From positions 1,612,001-1,676,000 of the forward strand of contig NZ_BPIJ01000001.1 in NCBI RefSeq assembly GCF_026004055.1: a stretch of DNA of 64,000 nt. The letters are read 5' to 3'. Shown here piece by piece: positions 9,015-18,797 of this stretch (positions within the stretch are counted from its first letter, which is position 1; every line of letters starts with the position of its first letter). Source of the stretch: Meiothermus sp. Its GTDB lineage: Bacteria; Deinococcota; Deinococci; Deinococcales; Thermaceae. The notes beneath the pieces are model-generated. The model did no database searches. It worked only from the letters and a program-made list of their open reading frames with translations, and was not told the DNA's origin. The translations under genes were made by a program, and so were the position numbers.

Positions 9015-9962
9015 ATGTTTGCCTATAGCCTTCGCCGTCTGGGCTTTGCGCTCGTCACCTTGTGGTTGGCTACCCTGCTGGTGTTTGGGGCGCTGCTGCT
9101 GATTCCGGGTAACCCCGCCCAGGCTATTCTGGGCATCGATGCCACCCCTGCCGACCTCGAGGCCCTCGAGGCCCGTCTGGGCCTGGATAAGCCCCCGGTG
9201 GAGCGTTACCTAAACTGGCTAGGAGGGGTGCTGCGGGGCGACCTGGGCCAGTCCATCCGTTACGAGCGGCCCATCTCGGAGCTGATTGTGGCTCGGCTGG
9301 GCATCACCTTGCCCATTGTGGTGGCCTCTTTGCTTTTGGCCACCTTCATTGCGGTGCCGCTGGGCATTCTGGCCGCGCGGCGGGCGGGAAGTCCGGTAGA
9401 CCTGGCGGTCTCGCTGGGGGCGCTTTTGGGCATCGTGCTGCCTTCCTTCTGGGTGGGGCTGATGTTTATTTACATCTTCATCGTCTGGCTCAAACTGCCC
9501 CTACCTACCAGCTTTCCCATCGGAGGCTGGGAAAACCCGGAGCGGGCCCTGGCCGCACTGGTGTTGCCGGTGCTCACGGTGGGGCTGGCCAGTGCTTCCT
9601 TTTTGGTGCGGCTGGTGCGGGGGAGTGTGCTCGAGGTCTTGCACCAGGACTACATCCGCACCGCCCGGGCCAAGGGCCTCTCCGAGCGGGTGGTGCTGTA
9701 TAAGCACGCCCTCAGGAACGCGGCGCTGCCGGTGGTGACGGTGCTGGGGCTCGAGTTCGCCAGTCTGCTGATCGCTACCGTGGTGGTGGAAACGGTCTTT
9801 GGCATTCCTGGGCTGGGTTCGCTCTCGCTCACCGCCATCAGCGCCCGCGACTACCCCCTGGTACAGGGGGTGGTGCTGGTCATAGCGGCCTTTATCGTGC
9901 TGATGAACCTGCTGGTGGACTTGCTGTATGGCTTGTTGGATCCGAGGGTGAGCTATGCCTGA
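9015..9962 (+). CDS. ABC transporter permease, DppB/OppB type
   Basis: A 315-residue integral membrane protein with six predicted spans, opening with LRRLGFALVTLWLATLLVFGA and carrying the conserved HQDYIRTARAKGLSERVVLYKHALRNA loop (EAA motif that contacts the ATPase). It ends LLYGLLDPRVSYA, the usual DppB C-terminus. It lies 75 bp after the binding-protein gene. The start is taken as the ATG at 9015; a TTG at 9009 is possible. Confidence 0.92.
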   Translation: MFAYSLRRLGFALVTLWLATLLVFGALLLIPGNPAQAILGIDATPADLEALEARLGLDKPPVERYLNWLGGVLRGDLGQSIRYERPISELIVARLGITLPIVVASLLLATFIAVPLGILAARRAGSPVDLAVSLGALLGIVLPSFWVGLMFIYIFIVWLKLPLPTSFPIGGWENPERALAALVLPVLTVGLASASFLVRLVRGSVLEVLHQDYIRTARAKGLSERVVLYKHALRNAALPVVTVLGLEFASLLIATVVVETVFGIPGLGSLSLTAISARDYPLVQGVVLVIAAFIVLMNLLVDLLYGLLDPRVSYA

Positions 9963-10054
9963 AGGGGTACTACAAAACGCGGCTCGAGGATCTGAGGTCT
10001 TGGGGTGGCATCAGGGTTCAACCTCGTCTCCCCTTCCTCTTCAGGAGGTACGCA

Positions 10055-10909
10055 GTGGCTAATCGGGTTGGTCAGCCAGGAGCCCGGCGAACATCTAGGT
10101 GGGGCAGACTCCCCATCTCGCTCAAGCTAGGCATCTTGCTTATCCTGCTGATTCTCCTGATGGTGCTCCTAAGCGTGCTCAACCCCACCAACCCCAACGC
10201 CACCACCCCCAATCGCCTGGCCCCCATCTTTGCCGAAGGACACCCCCTAGGCACCGACATCCTGGGCCGCGATACCCTGGCCCGGGTGCTGGCCGGGGCC
10301 CAGAACGCCCTCTACGTGGGCCTGATTGCGGTGGGCATCGGGCTCTCGGTGGGGCTTTTGCTGGGGGTGCTGGCCGGGTATTTTGGGGGCTGGCTCGATC
10401 AGGTTTTGTCGGTGTTGCTGGAAACCCTCTATGCCTTACCGGCCCTGCTCATTGCGTTGCTTTTGGCTGCAATCTTCAACCCCGGCGTGACTACTTCCAT
10501 GGTAGCCATTGGCCTGGCGGCAGTGCCGGCTTTTGCCCGTGTGGCCAGGGCCGGTGTGCTCTCGATCAAGGCCCTACCCTACATCGAGGCAGCCCGGGCC
10601 CTAGGCATGGGCCACGGGCGCATCATGCTGCGTCACGTGCTGCCCAACATTATGGGGCCCCTGGTGGTGCAGGCCAGCCTGGCTTTTGCGGTAGCCATTC
10701 TGGCCGAGGCCGCGCTTTCATACCTGGGCCTGGGCACCCAGCCCCCTAACCCCAGTTGGGGCCGGATGCTGCGCGAGGCCCAGAGCTACCAGGAGCTCAC
10801 GCCCTATCCGGTCATTTTTCCCGGTCTGGCCATTGGCCTGGCGGTGCTGGGCTTCAACCTGCTGGGCGATGGATTGCGGGACTATCTTGACCCCAGGAAG
10901 AGAAGCTAA
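10055..10909 (+). CDS. ABC transporter permease, DppC/OppC type
   Basis: The partner permease of the DppB-type gene. It has the N-terminal TM segment, then GHPLGTDILGRDTLARVLAGA (diagnostic of DppC proteins) and the EAA loop YIEAARALGMGHGRIMLRHVLPN, and ends LLGDGLRDYLDPRKRS. The GTG start at 10055 has AGGAGG 6 nt upstream. No ATPase gene follows; an SDR gene does. Confidence 0.92.
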   Translation: MANRVGQPGARRTSRWGRLPISLKLGILLILLILLMVLLSVLNPTNPNATTPNRLAPIFAEGHPLGTDILGRDTLARVLAGAQNALYVGLIAVGIGLSVGLLLGVLAGYFGGWLDQVLSVLLETLYALPALLIALLLAAIFNPGVTTSMVAIGLAAVPAFARVARAGVLSIKALPYIEAARALGMGHGRIMLRHVLPNIMGPLVVQASLAFAVAILAEAALSYLGLGTQPPNPSWGRMLREAQSYQELTPYPVIFPGLAIGLAVLGFNLLGDGLRDYLDPRKRS

Positions 10910-10943
10910 CGGCCATTCTCTATAGACTACAAGCGAGGTACAC

Positions 10944-11735
10944 ATGAACTACGCAGACATGTTTCGACTGGACGGCAAAGTGGCGCTGGTGATGGGTGGG
11001 GGTTCGGGGATTGGCCAAGCTTCCTGCGAGGCCCTGGCCGCTCAGGGGGCTACGGTGGTGGTAGCAGACATGAAGGCCGCACTTGCCGCCGAGACCGCGG
11101 GCAAAATTGAAGCTAACGGTGGGCAAGCCGAGGCCCATGAGGTCAACATCACCGATGCCGAGGGGGTCAGAGGGCTCATCAAGGGCATTGTGGAGCGCCA
11201 CGGGCGGCTCGATGTGGCGGTAACGACCCCCAGCATCAACGTTCGTAAGCCCATCCTGAACTATACCGGTGAGGAGTTTGACCGGGTGGTGAACGTCAAC
11301 CTAAAGGGCACGTTCCATGTGCTTACCGAGGCGGGGCGGGTGATGGCGGATCAGGGTTCGGGCTCGCTGATTGCCTTTTCTTCGATCCGCTCGCTGGTGG
11401 TCGAACCGGGGCAGTCGGTGTATGCCATGACCAAGGCCGGAACTGTACAGTTGATCCGGGGTTTAGCGGTGGAGCTGGGGCCCAAGGGAGTCAGGGCCAA
11501 TGCCATTGGGCCCGGCGTGATTGACACACCCCTCACCGCGCCCATCAAGAGCAAGCCCGACTGGTACAACGCCTATGCCGAGCGCAACATCCTGCGGCGC
11601 TGGGGCCGCCCCGAAGAGGTAGCTTCAGCGGTCGTATTCCTGGCTTCGCCCGCGGCTTCGTACATTACCGGCACCATTTTGTTTGTGGATGGGGGCTGGA
11701 CGGCGATTGACGGGCGATTCACCCCACCGCTATAG
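10944..11735 (+). CDS. short-chain dehydrogenase/reductase (classical SDR)
   Basis: The Rossmann signature GGGSGIGQA lies near residue 18, and the catalytic pair is in YAMTKAG with a preceding serine in FSSIRS. The usual NNAG is replaced by TTPSIN, which is uncommon. The C-terminal [25 protein letters not shown] and VDGG are typical. The reaction is NAD(P)-dependent alcohol or sugar oxidation; the substrate is unknown. GAGGT lies upstream of the ATG. Its position between two transporter clusters suggests sugar or polyol catabolism, which is inference. Confidence 0.88.
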   Translation: MNYADMFRLDGKVALVMGGGSGIGQASCEALAAQGATVVVADMKAALAAETAGKIEANGGQAEAHEVNITDAEGVRGLIKGIVERHGRLDVAVTTPSINVRKPILNYTGEEFDRVVNVNLKGTFHVLTEAGRVMADQGSGSLIAFSSIRSLVVEPGQSVYAMTKAGTVQLIRGLAVELGPKGVRANAIGPGVIDTPLTAPIKSKPDWYNAYAERNILRRWGRPEEVASAVVFLASPAASYITGTILFVDGGWTAIDGRFTPPL

Positions 11736-11822
11736 GGAAAAAACTTGTCTCGAACACATCTGTAGGCGTCTGATATAGTACCCTGATGCTGTTTGGCCCA
11801 GACGGGCCGACGCGGGTGGTGC

Positions 11823-12656
11823 ATGGGTCGCAATAATGCTCACTGGTTCGCACTCCCAGCAGTGGCGCTGCTGGGCCTGTTTTTGCTCTATCCCTTTCTG
11901 GATGTGCTGCGTTTTTCGACCTGGGACTGGTCGGGGTTGTCGGAGCCCAGGGTCGTTGGCCTCGAGAACTACCGCAACATTCTGCGCGACCCCGATTTTT
12001 ACAACAGCCTGCGCATCACCCTGATTTTTGGGGTCATGACCCTAATTCCCTTCGTGATTCTCTCGATACTGCTGGCCCTGGCCCTGGACGGCCAGCCCTA
12101 CGAACGCCCCATCAAGGCCCTGCTCTTTTTGCCGGGGTTGGTTACGCTGGGAGGGGCTACGGTGGCCTGGTATACCCTGTTTAGCCCCGAGTACGGGGCG
12201 CTAGCCTCGGTACTGCCGGTGCCGCGCTGGGATCAAAGCCCTTTTTGGGCGCTGGTTCTGATCACACTCTTCACCATCTGGCGGCATATCGGCTACGGGG
12301 TGCTGGTGGTCTCGGCGCGCCTCAAGGCCATCCCCAAAGCGCTGCTCGAGGCTGCCGCAGTAGACGGTGCTACCGCTGCTCAGGCCTTCCGCTACATTAC
12401 CCTGCCCCTGCTGCGCCCGGCCATCACATTTCTGGTGGTTATTGGCACGGTGCTCACCTTGCAGGGCTACACCGCGGTTTTTCTGCTAACCCGGGGCGGC
12501 CCTTTTGGCGGCACCGAGGTGCTGGGGTACTACCTCTACAAAACCGGCTTTGAAGTGGGCCGCCTGGGCTACGCCGCCGCCCTCACGGTCATCATCCTGG
12601 TGCTCACGCTGGCCTTTGCCCTGGCGCAGGCCCGGCTCTTGCGGGAGGAGAAATGA
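11823..12656 (+). CDS. sugar-type ABC transporter permease (MalF/UgpA family)
   Basis: About six transmembrane spans, starting with WFALPAVALLGLFLLYPFLDVLRFS and including YRNILRDPDFYNSL. The EAA loop reads IPKALLEAAAVDGATAAQAFRYITLPLLRP and is followed by LLTRGGPFGGTEVLGYYLYK, all typical of the first permease of carbohydrate uptake systems. The ATG at 11823 is chosen from homology; no clear Shine-Dalgarno sequence precedes it. A TATAGT at 11774-11779 is a candidate -10 box without a good -35. Confidence 0.9.
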   Translation: MGRNNAHWFALPAVALLGLFLLYPFLDVLRFSTWDWSGLSEPRVVGLENYRNILRDPDFYNSLRITLIFGVMTLIPFVILSILLALALDGQPYERPIKALLFLPGLVTLGGATVAWYTLFSPEYGALASVLPVPRWDQSPFWALVLITLFTIWRHIGYGVLVVSARLKAIPKALLEAAAVDGATAAQAFRYITLPLLRPAITFLVVIGTVLTLQGYTAVFLLTRGGPFGGTEVLGYYLYKTGFEVGRLGYAAALTVIILVLTLAFALAQARLLREEK

Positions 12657-12795
12657 GCTGTAAGACGGTATATTCCGCACAGATTGGGGCACGTGATGCC
12701 GATGGGCTCGAGCTGCGGAGGGTTGGGAGCGCTCCATTTCTGCTTCTCCGCGCCCCTGCGCCCCTACGCCCCTACACCAACCCGGAGGTTCGCCC

Positions 12796-13590
12796 ATGCG
12801 CTGGTTAGGGCATCTGCTGGTATTTTCGGTGGCCCTGCTGGTGGCCCTGCCCTTCATCTGGATGGCCTATGCGGCCTTTATCCCACCCGAAGCGGTGTTC
12901 AGCGGTGATATTTTTGGGAAACTGGGCTTTAGCCTGGCCAACTTCGAGGTGCTGGGCCGGGGCGGTTTCTGGGAGGGCTTCTGGGGGCGCTTGCTGTTCT
13001 CGGTGCTCCTGACCGGCGGCGTGACCCTGCTCCAGCTCACCACCGGCTTTCTAGCGGCCTATGCCATCAAGGAAGGGACCAAGATTTTGCCCTTTTTTCT
13101 GGTATTGCTGGCCATTCCGGTAGAACTCCTGCTGGTGCCCCTGTACGGCCTGTTGGTGAGTCTGAAGCTGCTGGACACGCTCTGGGCCCTGGTGCTCCCC
13201 TTTGCGGCGAGTCCTTTTATTGTGTACCTGCTCTTCCAGGGGATGCGTACCGTCCCGGAAGAATTGCTGGAAGCGGCCCGGCTGGACGGGGCCGGCCACC
13301 GTGTTCTGCTGACGCGCATCCTGTTGCCGCTCTTGCGCCCCCAACTGATTGCGGCGGGGGTGCTGGCTTTTGCCGCCCACTGGAACCTGGTGCTTTACCC
13401 CCGCATTGTGGCCGGCAGCAAGGAGCTCAAAACCGTGCAGACCTGGATTACCGATTTGCAACGCCAGAACCCTGCCGACTGGGGGCCGCTTTCGGCAGCC
13501 GCTTTGGCCGCAACCTTGCCTTTGGTCATTATCTACCTGCTCTACGAGCGCCGCATTGTGGAGACCTTTGAAGAAGGGCTCAAAGGCTGA
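12796..13590 (+). CDS. sugar-type ABC transporter permease (MalG/UgpE family)
   Basis: The second permease of the carbohydrate-type transporter. It has about six spans and the EAA loop VPEELLEAARLDGAGHRVLLTRILLPLLRPQL. GGAGG lies 9 nt before the ATG at 12796. A 139-bp spacer separates it from the MalF-type gene, long for such a pair. No ATPase is encoded nearby; CUT1 systems in related organisms share one MsiK-type ATPase, which may apply here. Confidence 0.9.
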   Translation: MRWLGHLLVFSVALLVALPFIWMAYAAFIPPEAVFSGDIFGKLGFSLANFEVLGRGGFWEGFWGRLLFSVLLTGGVTLLQLTTGFLAAYAIKEGTKILPFFLVLLAIPVELLLVPLYGLLVSLKLLDTLWALVLPFAASPFIVYLLFQGMRTVPEELLEAARLDGAGHRVLLTRILLPLLRPQLIAAGVLAFAAHWNLVLYPRIVAGSKELKTVQTWITDLQRQNPADWGPLSAAALAATLPLVIIYLLYERRIVETFEEGLKG

Positions 13591-13752
13591 GGTGCTGCTT
13601 GCATATCCTCATTACAAGTTCGGGTAGCACCCCGCTCCAGCCTTCCCCTGACTCTAATCCCTGCGCCCTTTACCCGGATTTAGCCCCCTGAACGCTTTTC
13701 TCATCCTGGGTATGGCAAACTGAATAGGGTTTGCAAGGGCAAACCATGGAGG

Positions 13753-14964
13753 ATGATCGAGTCCATGCGTCTGTTGATGTTGCTGGTGGTGGGGTTGGGG
13801 CTGGCTTTAGCCCAACGCCCTGTAGAGATTCCCTTCTGGCACACCGCGGGGCCACCCGGCCAGGAGGTGTTGGAGGGCATGATTCGCGAGTTCAACGCCT
13901 CGCAACGGGAATACCGCATCGTGCCGAGCTTTGTGGGCGACTACCGCGAGGGGGGCCTGAAGTTACTGGCTGCGCTGCGTTCGGGTGGTGCACCGGCGCT
14001 TTTTCATGCCGAAATCTCTTTTTTGGGCCGGATGGTGCAGGATAACGTAGCCCTGCCCTTAGACGATTATCTGGGCAACCTGCCAAACGACTTTTATCCG
14101 GGCTTTTTGGAGACCGGCAAGCTGCGGGGCCGTACCTTTGGCCTGCCCATCGGCCTGTCTGTTCCGGTGTTTTTCTACAATGCCGATCAGTTTGCGGCCC
14201 GGGGCCTGGGGGCTCCGCGCACCTGGGAGGATGTGGCTACCGCAGCCCAGCGCCTTACGACCCGAGCAGCCAAGGGGTACACGGTTTCCAGCGACATCTA
14301 CAGTTTTAACGTACTGGTGATGAGCCGGGGGGGATCCATTGTCAACGAGCAGGGTCGCCCCGACTTTACCAACCCCAAAGCAGTGGAGAGCCTTCAGTAT
14401 CTGCAAGACCTGGTGAAGCGCAACATCGCCCAAAGCCGCAACATCGCCGAGGCACAGTTCTCGGTAGCCGACTTCTTGCGTACCAAAACCTTCATGGGCA
14501 TTGCACCCATCACCATGTGGCCTCTCATCGAAGACCGAGCGCCCATCCCCTTCAAGCTGGGCGTGGCCGCGGTGCCGCGCTCCGAGGGTGGTAAGGTGCC
14601 GCTGGCCGGGGGTACGCTGGTGGTGCTGCGGGGAGCCAGTGAGCAGCAGGCGCGGGGGGCAGTGGCGTTCTGGCGTTACCTGATGGAGCCGACCAACATC
14701 GCCAAGTGGGTTCGAGCCACCTACTACATGCCCATGCGCCGGGCGGCTCAGCCGCTGCTAGAGGATTTCTACCGCGAAGACCCGCGCCGCCGGGTGGCCT
14801 TTAGCCAGGTGGAGCACGCCGCGGTGTGGCTGCAAGACCCCGAGTTTACGGTTTGGTACAGCTTTTTGGAGGATGCCCTCGAGCGCGCCCTCAAAGGCGG
14901 TGCCAACCCCCGGCAGGTGCTGGAAGAGGCCCAGCGCAGGGCCAATGCCGTCGAGCGTCGGTGA
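13753..14964 (+). CDS. extracellular sugar-binding protein, family 1 (UgpB-like), copy 1
   Basis: A signal peptide (LLMLLVVGLGLALAQ) precedes IPFWHTAGPPGQEVLEGMIREFNAS, the SBP_bac_1 opening, with FFYNADQFAARGL and PRTWEDV further on. The protein should bind a sugar or glycerol phosphate in the periplasm and feed the permeases just upstream. GGAGG lies upstream of the ATG at 13753; the ATG at 13765 is also possible. It is a clear paralog of the next gene along its whole length (shared FNASQR.YR, GDYREG, LAALR.GGAP.LF.AEI, GGKVPL.G). A terminator separates them. Confidence 0.9.
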   Translation: MIESMRLLMLLVVGLGLALAQRPVEIPFWHTAGPPGQEVLEGMIREFNASQREYRIVPSFVGDYREGGLKLLAALRSGGAPALFHAEISFLGRMVQDNVALPLDDYLGNLPNDFYPGFLETGKLRGRTFGLPIGLSVPVFFYNADQFAARGLGAPRTWEDVATAAQRLTTRAAKGYTVSSDIYSFNVLVMSRGGSIVNEQGRPDFTNPKAVESLQYLQDLVKRNIAQSRNIAEAQFSVADFLRTKTFMGIAPITMWPLIEDRAPIPFKLGVAAVPRSEGGKVPLAGGTLVVLRGASEQQARGAVAFWRYLMEPTNIAKWVRATYYMPMRRAAQPLLEDFYREDPRRRVAFSQVEHAAVWLQDPEFTVWYSFLEDALERALKGGANPRQVLEEAQRRANAVERR

Positions 14965-14982
14965 GTGGGTGTGCATATGAAT

Positions 14983-15006
14983 CCCCGGCAGAAGCCGGGG
15001 TTTTTT
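14983..15006 (+). terminator. rho-independent terminator between the two binding-protein genes
   Basis: CCCCGGC (14983-14989), loop AGAA, GCCGGGG (14994-15000), then TTTTTT. It implies that the second binding protein has its own promoter. Confidence 0.9.
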
Positions 15007-15103
15007 GCTGACCCAAAAACCGTGCTTACCCAGGCTTGACCCCCCTGATGGCTGGATGGTTTGCTTTTTGTGCGTAGAATAGAGTTATTCACAGGAGGAG
15101 CGT

Positions 15104-16303
15104 GTGAAGCGTTTGCTGGCTTCTTTGGTTTTGTTTACCGGACTGGCCTCGGCTCAGACCGAGATTTCTTTCTGGCACAGCATGGACGGCCCCGCCGAGC
15201 GGGCTATTGCGCAGTTCGCGAGCGCCTTCAATGCCTCGCAGCGCAACTACCGTGTGACGCCGCGCCTGATCGGCGACTACCGCGAGGGCGAGACCCGGCT
15301 CCTGGCGGCCCTGCGGGCCGGAGGGGCACCGGTGTTGTTCCAGGCCGAGATCCTGCTGTTCCCGCGTCTGGTGGCCGAGGGGGTGGTGTTGCCGCTGGAT
15401 GAGCTGGCGAATGCCTTGCCCAAGGCCTTCACCGATGATTTGTTCGAGGCCGCCTGGGATTATGGCCTGATTAACAACCGCCGCTTTGGGCTGCCCTTCA
15501 ACACCTCGACCCCGGTGCTGTTCTTCAACGAAAACCAACTGCGGGCCAAAGGGCTCAAAGTGCCCGGCAACTGGCAGGAGTTCGAGCAGGCGGCCAGGGG
15601 GCTCACCAGCCGTACCTCCAAGGGCTTTATTGCACTGTCGGAGTCCTGGACGTTCGAGGCCCAGGTGACCAGCCGAGGGGGCAATCTGGTGACGGCGGAT
15701 GGACGGCCCAACTTTACCTCCAGAGAAGTGGTGGAGGCGCTCGAGTTCCTGCAACGCCTGGGACGCGAGGGTAGCATTAGCGTGCGCAACCTCTCGGAGA
15801 GCTTTTTTGCCCAGACCGACTTCATCCGCACCAAGGGCATGATGGTCTTCGCCTCGATTGCCAACTGGCCGGCTGCCGAGAACGCATCCTTCGCTTTCAA
15901 GCTGGGTGTGGCCCCCATTCCGCGAGAACCCGGCGGCAAGGTGCCGTTGGGCGGGGCGCAACTGGTGGTGCTGCGCGGCGCTACCCCCGAGCAACAGCGC
16001 GGGGCCTTTGAGTTCTGGCGCTTCCTGATGGAACCCCAAAACATCAAGACCTGGGTGGAGGCCAGCTACTACGTGCCTCTGCGCAAGTCGGCCACGCCCC
16101 TCCTGGAAGCCTTCTACCGCGAGAACCCTTATCGCAAGGTGGCCTTCGAGCAGGTGGCGGTGGCGCAGCCCCGCCCCCGGGTACCGCAGTTTGCCGTTTG
16201 GCGAAACTTTTTGGAAGAGGCCCTGGAGAAAGCCCTCAAGGGCAATGTGCCCGCCCGCCAGGCCCTGGAAGAGGCCCAGCGCAAGGCAGAGGCCGCGCGG
16301 TAA
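15104..16303 (+). CDS. extracellular sugar-binding protein, family 1 (UgpB-like), copy 2
   Basis: A 399-residue SBP_bac_1 protein with the signal peptide MKRLLASLVLFTGLASAQ and the opening ISFWHSMDGPAERAIAQFASAFNAS. It is a tandem paralog of the preceding gene, diverged throughout but collinear. The GTG start at 15104 has AGGAGGAG upstream. The terminator before it and its own ribosome site suggest separate regulation, so the two proteins may serve the same permeases with different ligands (inference). Confidence 0.9.
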   Translation: MKRLLASLVLFTGLASAQTEISFWHSMDGPAERAIAQFASAFNASQRNYRVTPRLIGDYREGETRLLAALRAGGAPVLFQAEILLFPRLVAEGVVLPLDELANALPKAFTDDLFEAAWDYGLINNRRFGLPFNTSTPVLFFNENQLRAKGLKVPGNWQEFEQAARGLTSRTSKGFIALSESWTFEAQVTSRGGNLVTADGRPNFTSREVVEALEFLQRLGREGSISVRNLSESFFAQTDFIRTKGMMVFASIANWPAAENASFAFKLGVAPIPREPGGKVPLGGAQLVVLRGATPEQQRGAFEFWRFLMEPQNIKTWVEASYYVPLRKSATPLLEAFYRENPYRKVAFEQVAVAQPRPRVPQFAVWRNFLEEALEKALKGNVPARQALEEAQRKAEAAR

Positions 16304-16361
16304 CGCTCCGATACCGCGCATTCTCCTTCATTCGCAAAATTTATCGCTCCGTGCCAGCGCT

Positions 16362-17528
16362 TTATCCCCACACTGGCCGCCGGATCAGACGGAAGGGGGA
16401 CAGGTCAAACGGGCTTTGCCCCTGCAAGGCCAGCTCGGCCAGGGCCTCCCCCACAGCCGCCGAGTGCTTGAAGCCGTGCCCGGAGCAGGGTGAAGCCACC
16501 AGGACGCGCTCGGAGTCGGGGTGGTGGTCGAGAATGAAGTCGCCATCGGCGGTGGAGGTATAAAGGCAGGTGGCGCTCTTGAGGTAGCCGGGGCCCAGCC
16601 CCTTCAGGCGGCCCTGCACGTAGAGGTCGAAGAAAGCGTGGGCTTCGGCCTGGGACACCTGCTCTACCCGGTCGGGGTGGGTGGGGGTATGGGCCTGTTC
16701 GGTGGCCACCTTCACCCCCTGCGAAACCTGGGGGAAGCCGTAAAAATGCTCGCCCTCGCCGCTGCCGAACATCCAGATAAAGATGGGAAAGCGCCCGGGC
16801 GCATAGGCCTGGGGGTTGTGGGCCTCGAGCCAGAACAGCACCTGACGGTAGACCCGCAGCACCCGCGTCAGGGGCTCCCCCAGGAGTAGGGCGGCCCAGG
16901 CCCCGGCGCTCACCACCACTTGGGCGGCCCCGTAGCGAGCCTGGTCGGTTTCGACCTCTATCCCATCTTTAAGAGGCACGATTCGCCGGACGGTTTCGCC
17001 GGTATGTACAGCGGCACCCAAACGCTGGGCCTGCTCGAGCTGCACCTGCACGCAACGCTCGGGAAAAAGCAGCCCCGCCCCCGGCTCGTAATAGCCGGTC
17101 TCGTCACCCTGCAAAACAAACTGCGGGAAACGTGTCTCGATCTGGGCAGCATCCAGCACCTCGTGGGCGATGCCAAACTGCCGGGCGACCTCCAGGGTGC
17201 GCTGCAAAAACTGCGGTTTGCCGTGGTGCAGGGCCTCCCCCACCGCTCCGCTCAGAATCAGGCCCCCACAGGCCCAAAAAAGCGAGGCGCCGGTCTCTAC
17301 CTCGAGCTCCCGCCAAATCTGGTGCGAACGCAGCACCAGCGGCACGTAGGCCGCCCCCTCGCCGATGGCCTGCCGGGTAATGCGGGTCTCGCCGTGGCTG
17401 GAACCGTGGGTGTGCGGGGGCCGGTATCGGTCTATCCCCATCACCCTGGCCCCGCGCCGGGCCATTTGATACAGACTGGCGCTGCCCATCGCCCCCAGAC
17501 CCACCACGATAACCTCGGCGGTGTCCAT
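16362..17528 (-). CDS. FAD-dependent oxidase, sarcosine/N-methyltryptophan oxidase family
   Basis: The FAD-binding GxGxxG motif is VVGLGAMGSASLYQMARRG at the N-terminus, followed by HGSSHGETRITRQAIGEG, diagnostic of the MSOX/MTOX family. ATCLYTSTADGDFILDHHP and SPCSGHGFKHS follow; the cysteine near residue 348 corresponds to the one that binds FAD covalently. The enzymes oxidise N-methyl amino acids to the amino acid, formaldehyde and H2O2. The ATG at 17528 follows TATGCT by 7 nt (leaderless pattern); an ATG at 17540 is less likely. The real substrate is not determinable. Confidence 0.87.
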   Translation of the reverse strand: MDTAEVIVVGLGAMGSASLYQMARRGARVMGIDRYRPPHTHGSSHGETRITRQAIGEGAAYVPLVLRSHQIWRELEVETGASLFWACGGLILSGAVGEALHHGKPQFLQRTLEVARQFGIAHEVLDAAQIETRFPQFVLQGDETGYYEPGAGLLFPERCVQVQLEQAQRLGAAVHTGETVRRIVPLKDGIEVETDQARYGAAQVVVSAGAWAALLLGEPLTRVLRVYRQVLFWLEAHNPQAYAPGRFPIFIWMFGSGEGEHFYGFPQVSQGVKVATEQAHTPTHPDRVEQVSQAEAHAFFDLYVQGRLKGLGPGYLKSATCLYTSTADGDFILDHHPDSERVLVASPCSGHGFKHSAAVGEALAELALQGQSPFDLSPFRLIRRPVWG

Positions 17529-17583
17529 GCCCCCGAGCATACCGCGCCCCGAACAGGCTTGCCATCCGACCCGCCTGCGGCAG

Positions 17584-18552
17584 CTATGGCTCCAGAATCA
17601 CCTTGCCGGTGTTCTTGCGGCTCAGGACGAACCGGAAGGCTTCGGCAGCCTCTTCCAGTTTGAACCGCTCCCCCACCACCGGCCTGACCTTGCCGGAGGC
17701 CACCAGGGGCATAAGGAAGGCAGTAGCGGCCTGCAACGCGGCAGGGTCGCTCAGGAAGGGGGTAAGCCACACACCGATCACGCTCTGGTTGCCCTTCATC
17801 AGGCTTACGGGGTACATCTGGGCCATCTCGCGGGAGGCCGAGCCGATCACCAACAAGCGGCCCCGGTAGGCCAGCATCTTGAGGCTATGGGCGAAGCCCG
17901 CCCCCCCCACCACCTCCATCAGGATGTCCACCCCTTGGCCCTCGGTGGCGTTTTTGACGGCATCCACCAGGTTGTCCTGGGTGTTGAGCAGGGTTACGTC
18001 GGCCCCCAGACTGCGGCACAGGGCCAGTTTTTCCTCGCTGCTGGCCAGGGCCACCACCCGCAGGCCCAGGGCCTTGGCAACCTGGATCGAGGCCGTACCC
18101 AGCGCGCCGGCTGCCGCCTGAATCAAGACCCATTCCCCCGGCTGGGCCCGGGCCTGGGTTTGCAGGGCAAAGTAGGCGGTGAAGTACGAGACCGGGAAGG
18201 CCGCCGCCTCGGCTGCGCTCATCTGGGGCGGAACCGGCAACACCGCGCGGGCCGGTACCGTGGCATACTCGGCAAAAGCCCCGCTCCCCAAAGCGGCTAC
18301 CCGCTGACCTACCTGTAAGCCCTCCACCCCCTCACCGAGGGCTTCGATAATGCCTGCAAACTCCATGCCCGGAACCGTGGGGTAGCGGGTGCGCACCAGA
18401 TACTCGCCCGCCACGTACAAAATGTCGGCAAAGTTGAGCCCGATGGCCTCGAGCCGAACGAGCACCTGTCCGGGGCCGGGGCTGGGTTTGGGCAGGTCGA
18501 CCAACTCTAAAACCTCGGGGCCGCCGGCACGGTGTACCTGGATGGCTTTCAT
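17584..18552 (-). CDS. NADPH:quinone oxidoreductase (zinc-independent MDR family)
   Basis: An MDR-superfamily protein opening MKAIQVHRAGGPEVLEL, with GLNFADILYVAGEY, PTVPGMEFAGII, the nucleotide-binding QAAAGALGTASIQVAKALGL and the C-terminal NTGKVILEP. The structural and catalytic zinc cysteines of alcohol dehydrogenases are absent, pointing to the quinone oxidoreductase branch. The ATG at 18552 lies 7 nt after TATGCT, the same leaderless arrangement as its downstream neighbour 55 bp away. Physiological substrate unknown. Confidence 0.87.
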   Translation of the reverse strand: MKAIQVHRAGGPEVLELVDLPKPSPGPGQVLVRLEAIGLNFADILYVAGEYLVRTRYPTVPGMEFAGIIEALGEGVEGLQVGQRVAALGSGAFAEYATVPARAVLPVPPQMSAAEAAAFPVSYFTAYFALQTQARAQPGEWVLIQAAAGALGTASIQVAKALGLRVVALASSEEKLALCRSLGADVTLLNTQDNLVDAVKNATEGQGVDILMEVVGGAGFAHSLKMLAYRGRLLVIGSASREMAQMYPVSLMKGNQSVIGVWLTPFLSDPAALQAATAFLMPLVASGKVRPVVGERFKLEEAAEAFRFVLSRKNTGKVILEP

Positions 18553-18589
18553 GGTGCACAGCATAAGGCCGATAGCAGATAGTCAGCAG

Positions 18590-18793
18590 TGCTCTGGTAA
18601 CAAAGTATGTGACGCTGGCCTTCTCCCGTCATTGCGAGCATCCGCAGGATGCGAAGCAATCCAGAATCTCTGCCCCGGCCAGCCTATACAAGGCTATCTG
18701 GATTGCTTCGTCGGCGGGGGCCTCCTCGCAATGACAAGGGGCTCACATTTGGATTTGTAAAGGCAAAGTGACGTAAATCAGCTTACCAGACCA
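18590..18793 (-). repeat. repeat family A, copy A2 (complete)
   Basis: A 204-bp element in reverse orientation to A1 and A3, with ends TGCTCTGGTAAC and TTACCAGACCA. Two inverted copies of the CATTGCGAG...GAAGCAATCCAG core make the interior a long imperfect hairpin. It is flanked by GCAG and GTAG. No open reading frame of note. It abuts the next element with only four bases between. Confidence 0.85.
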
Positions 18794-18797
18794 GTAG

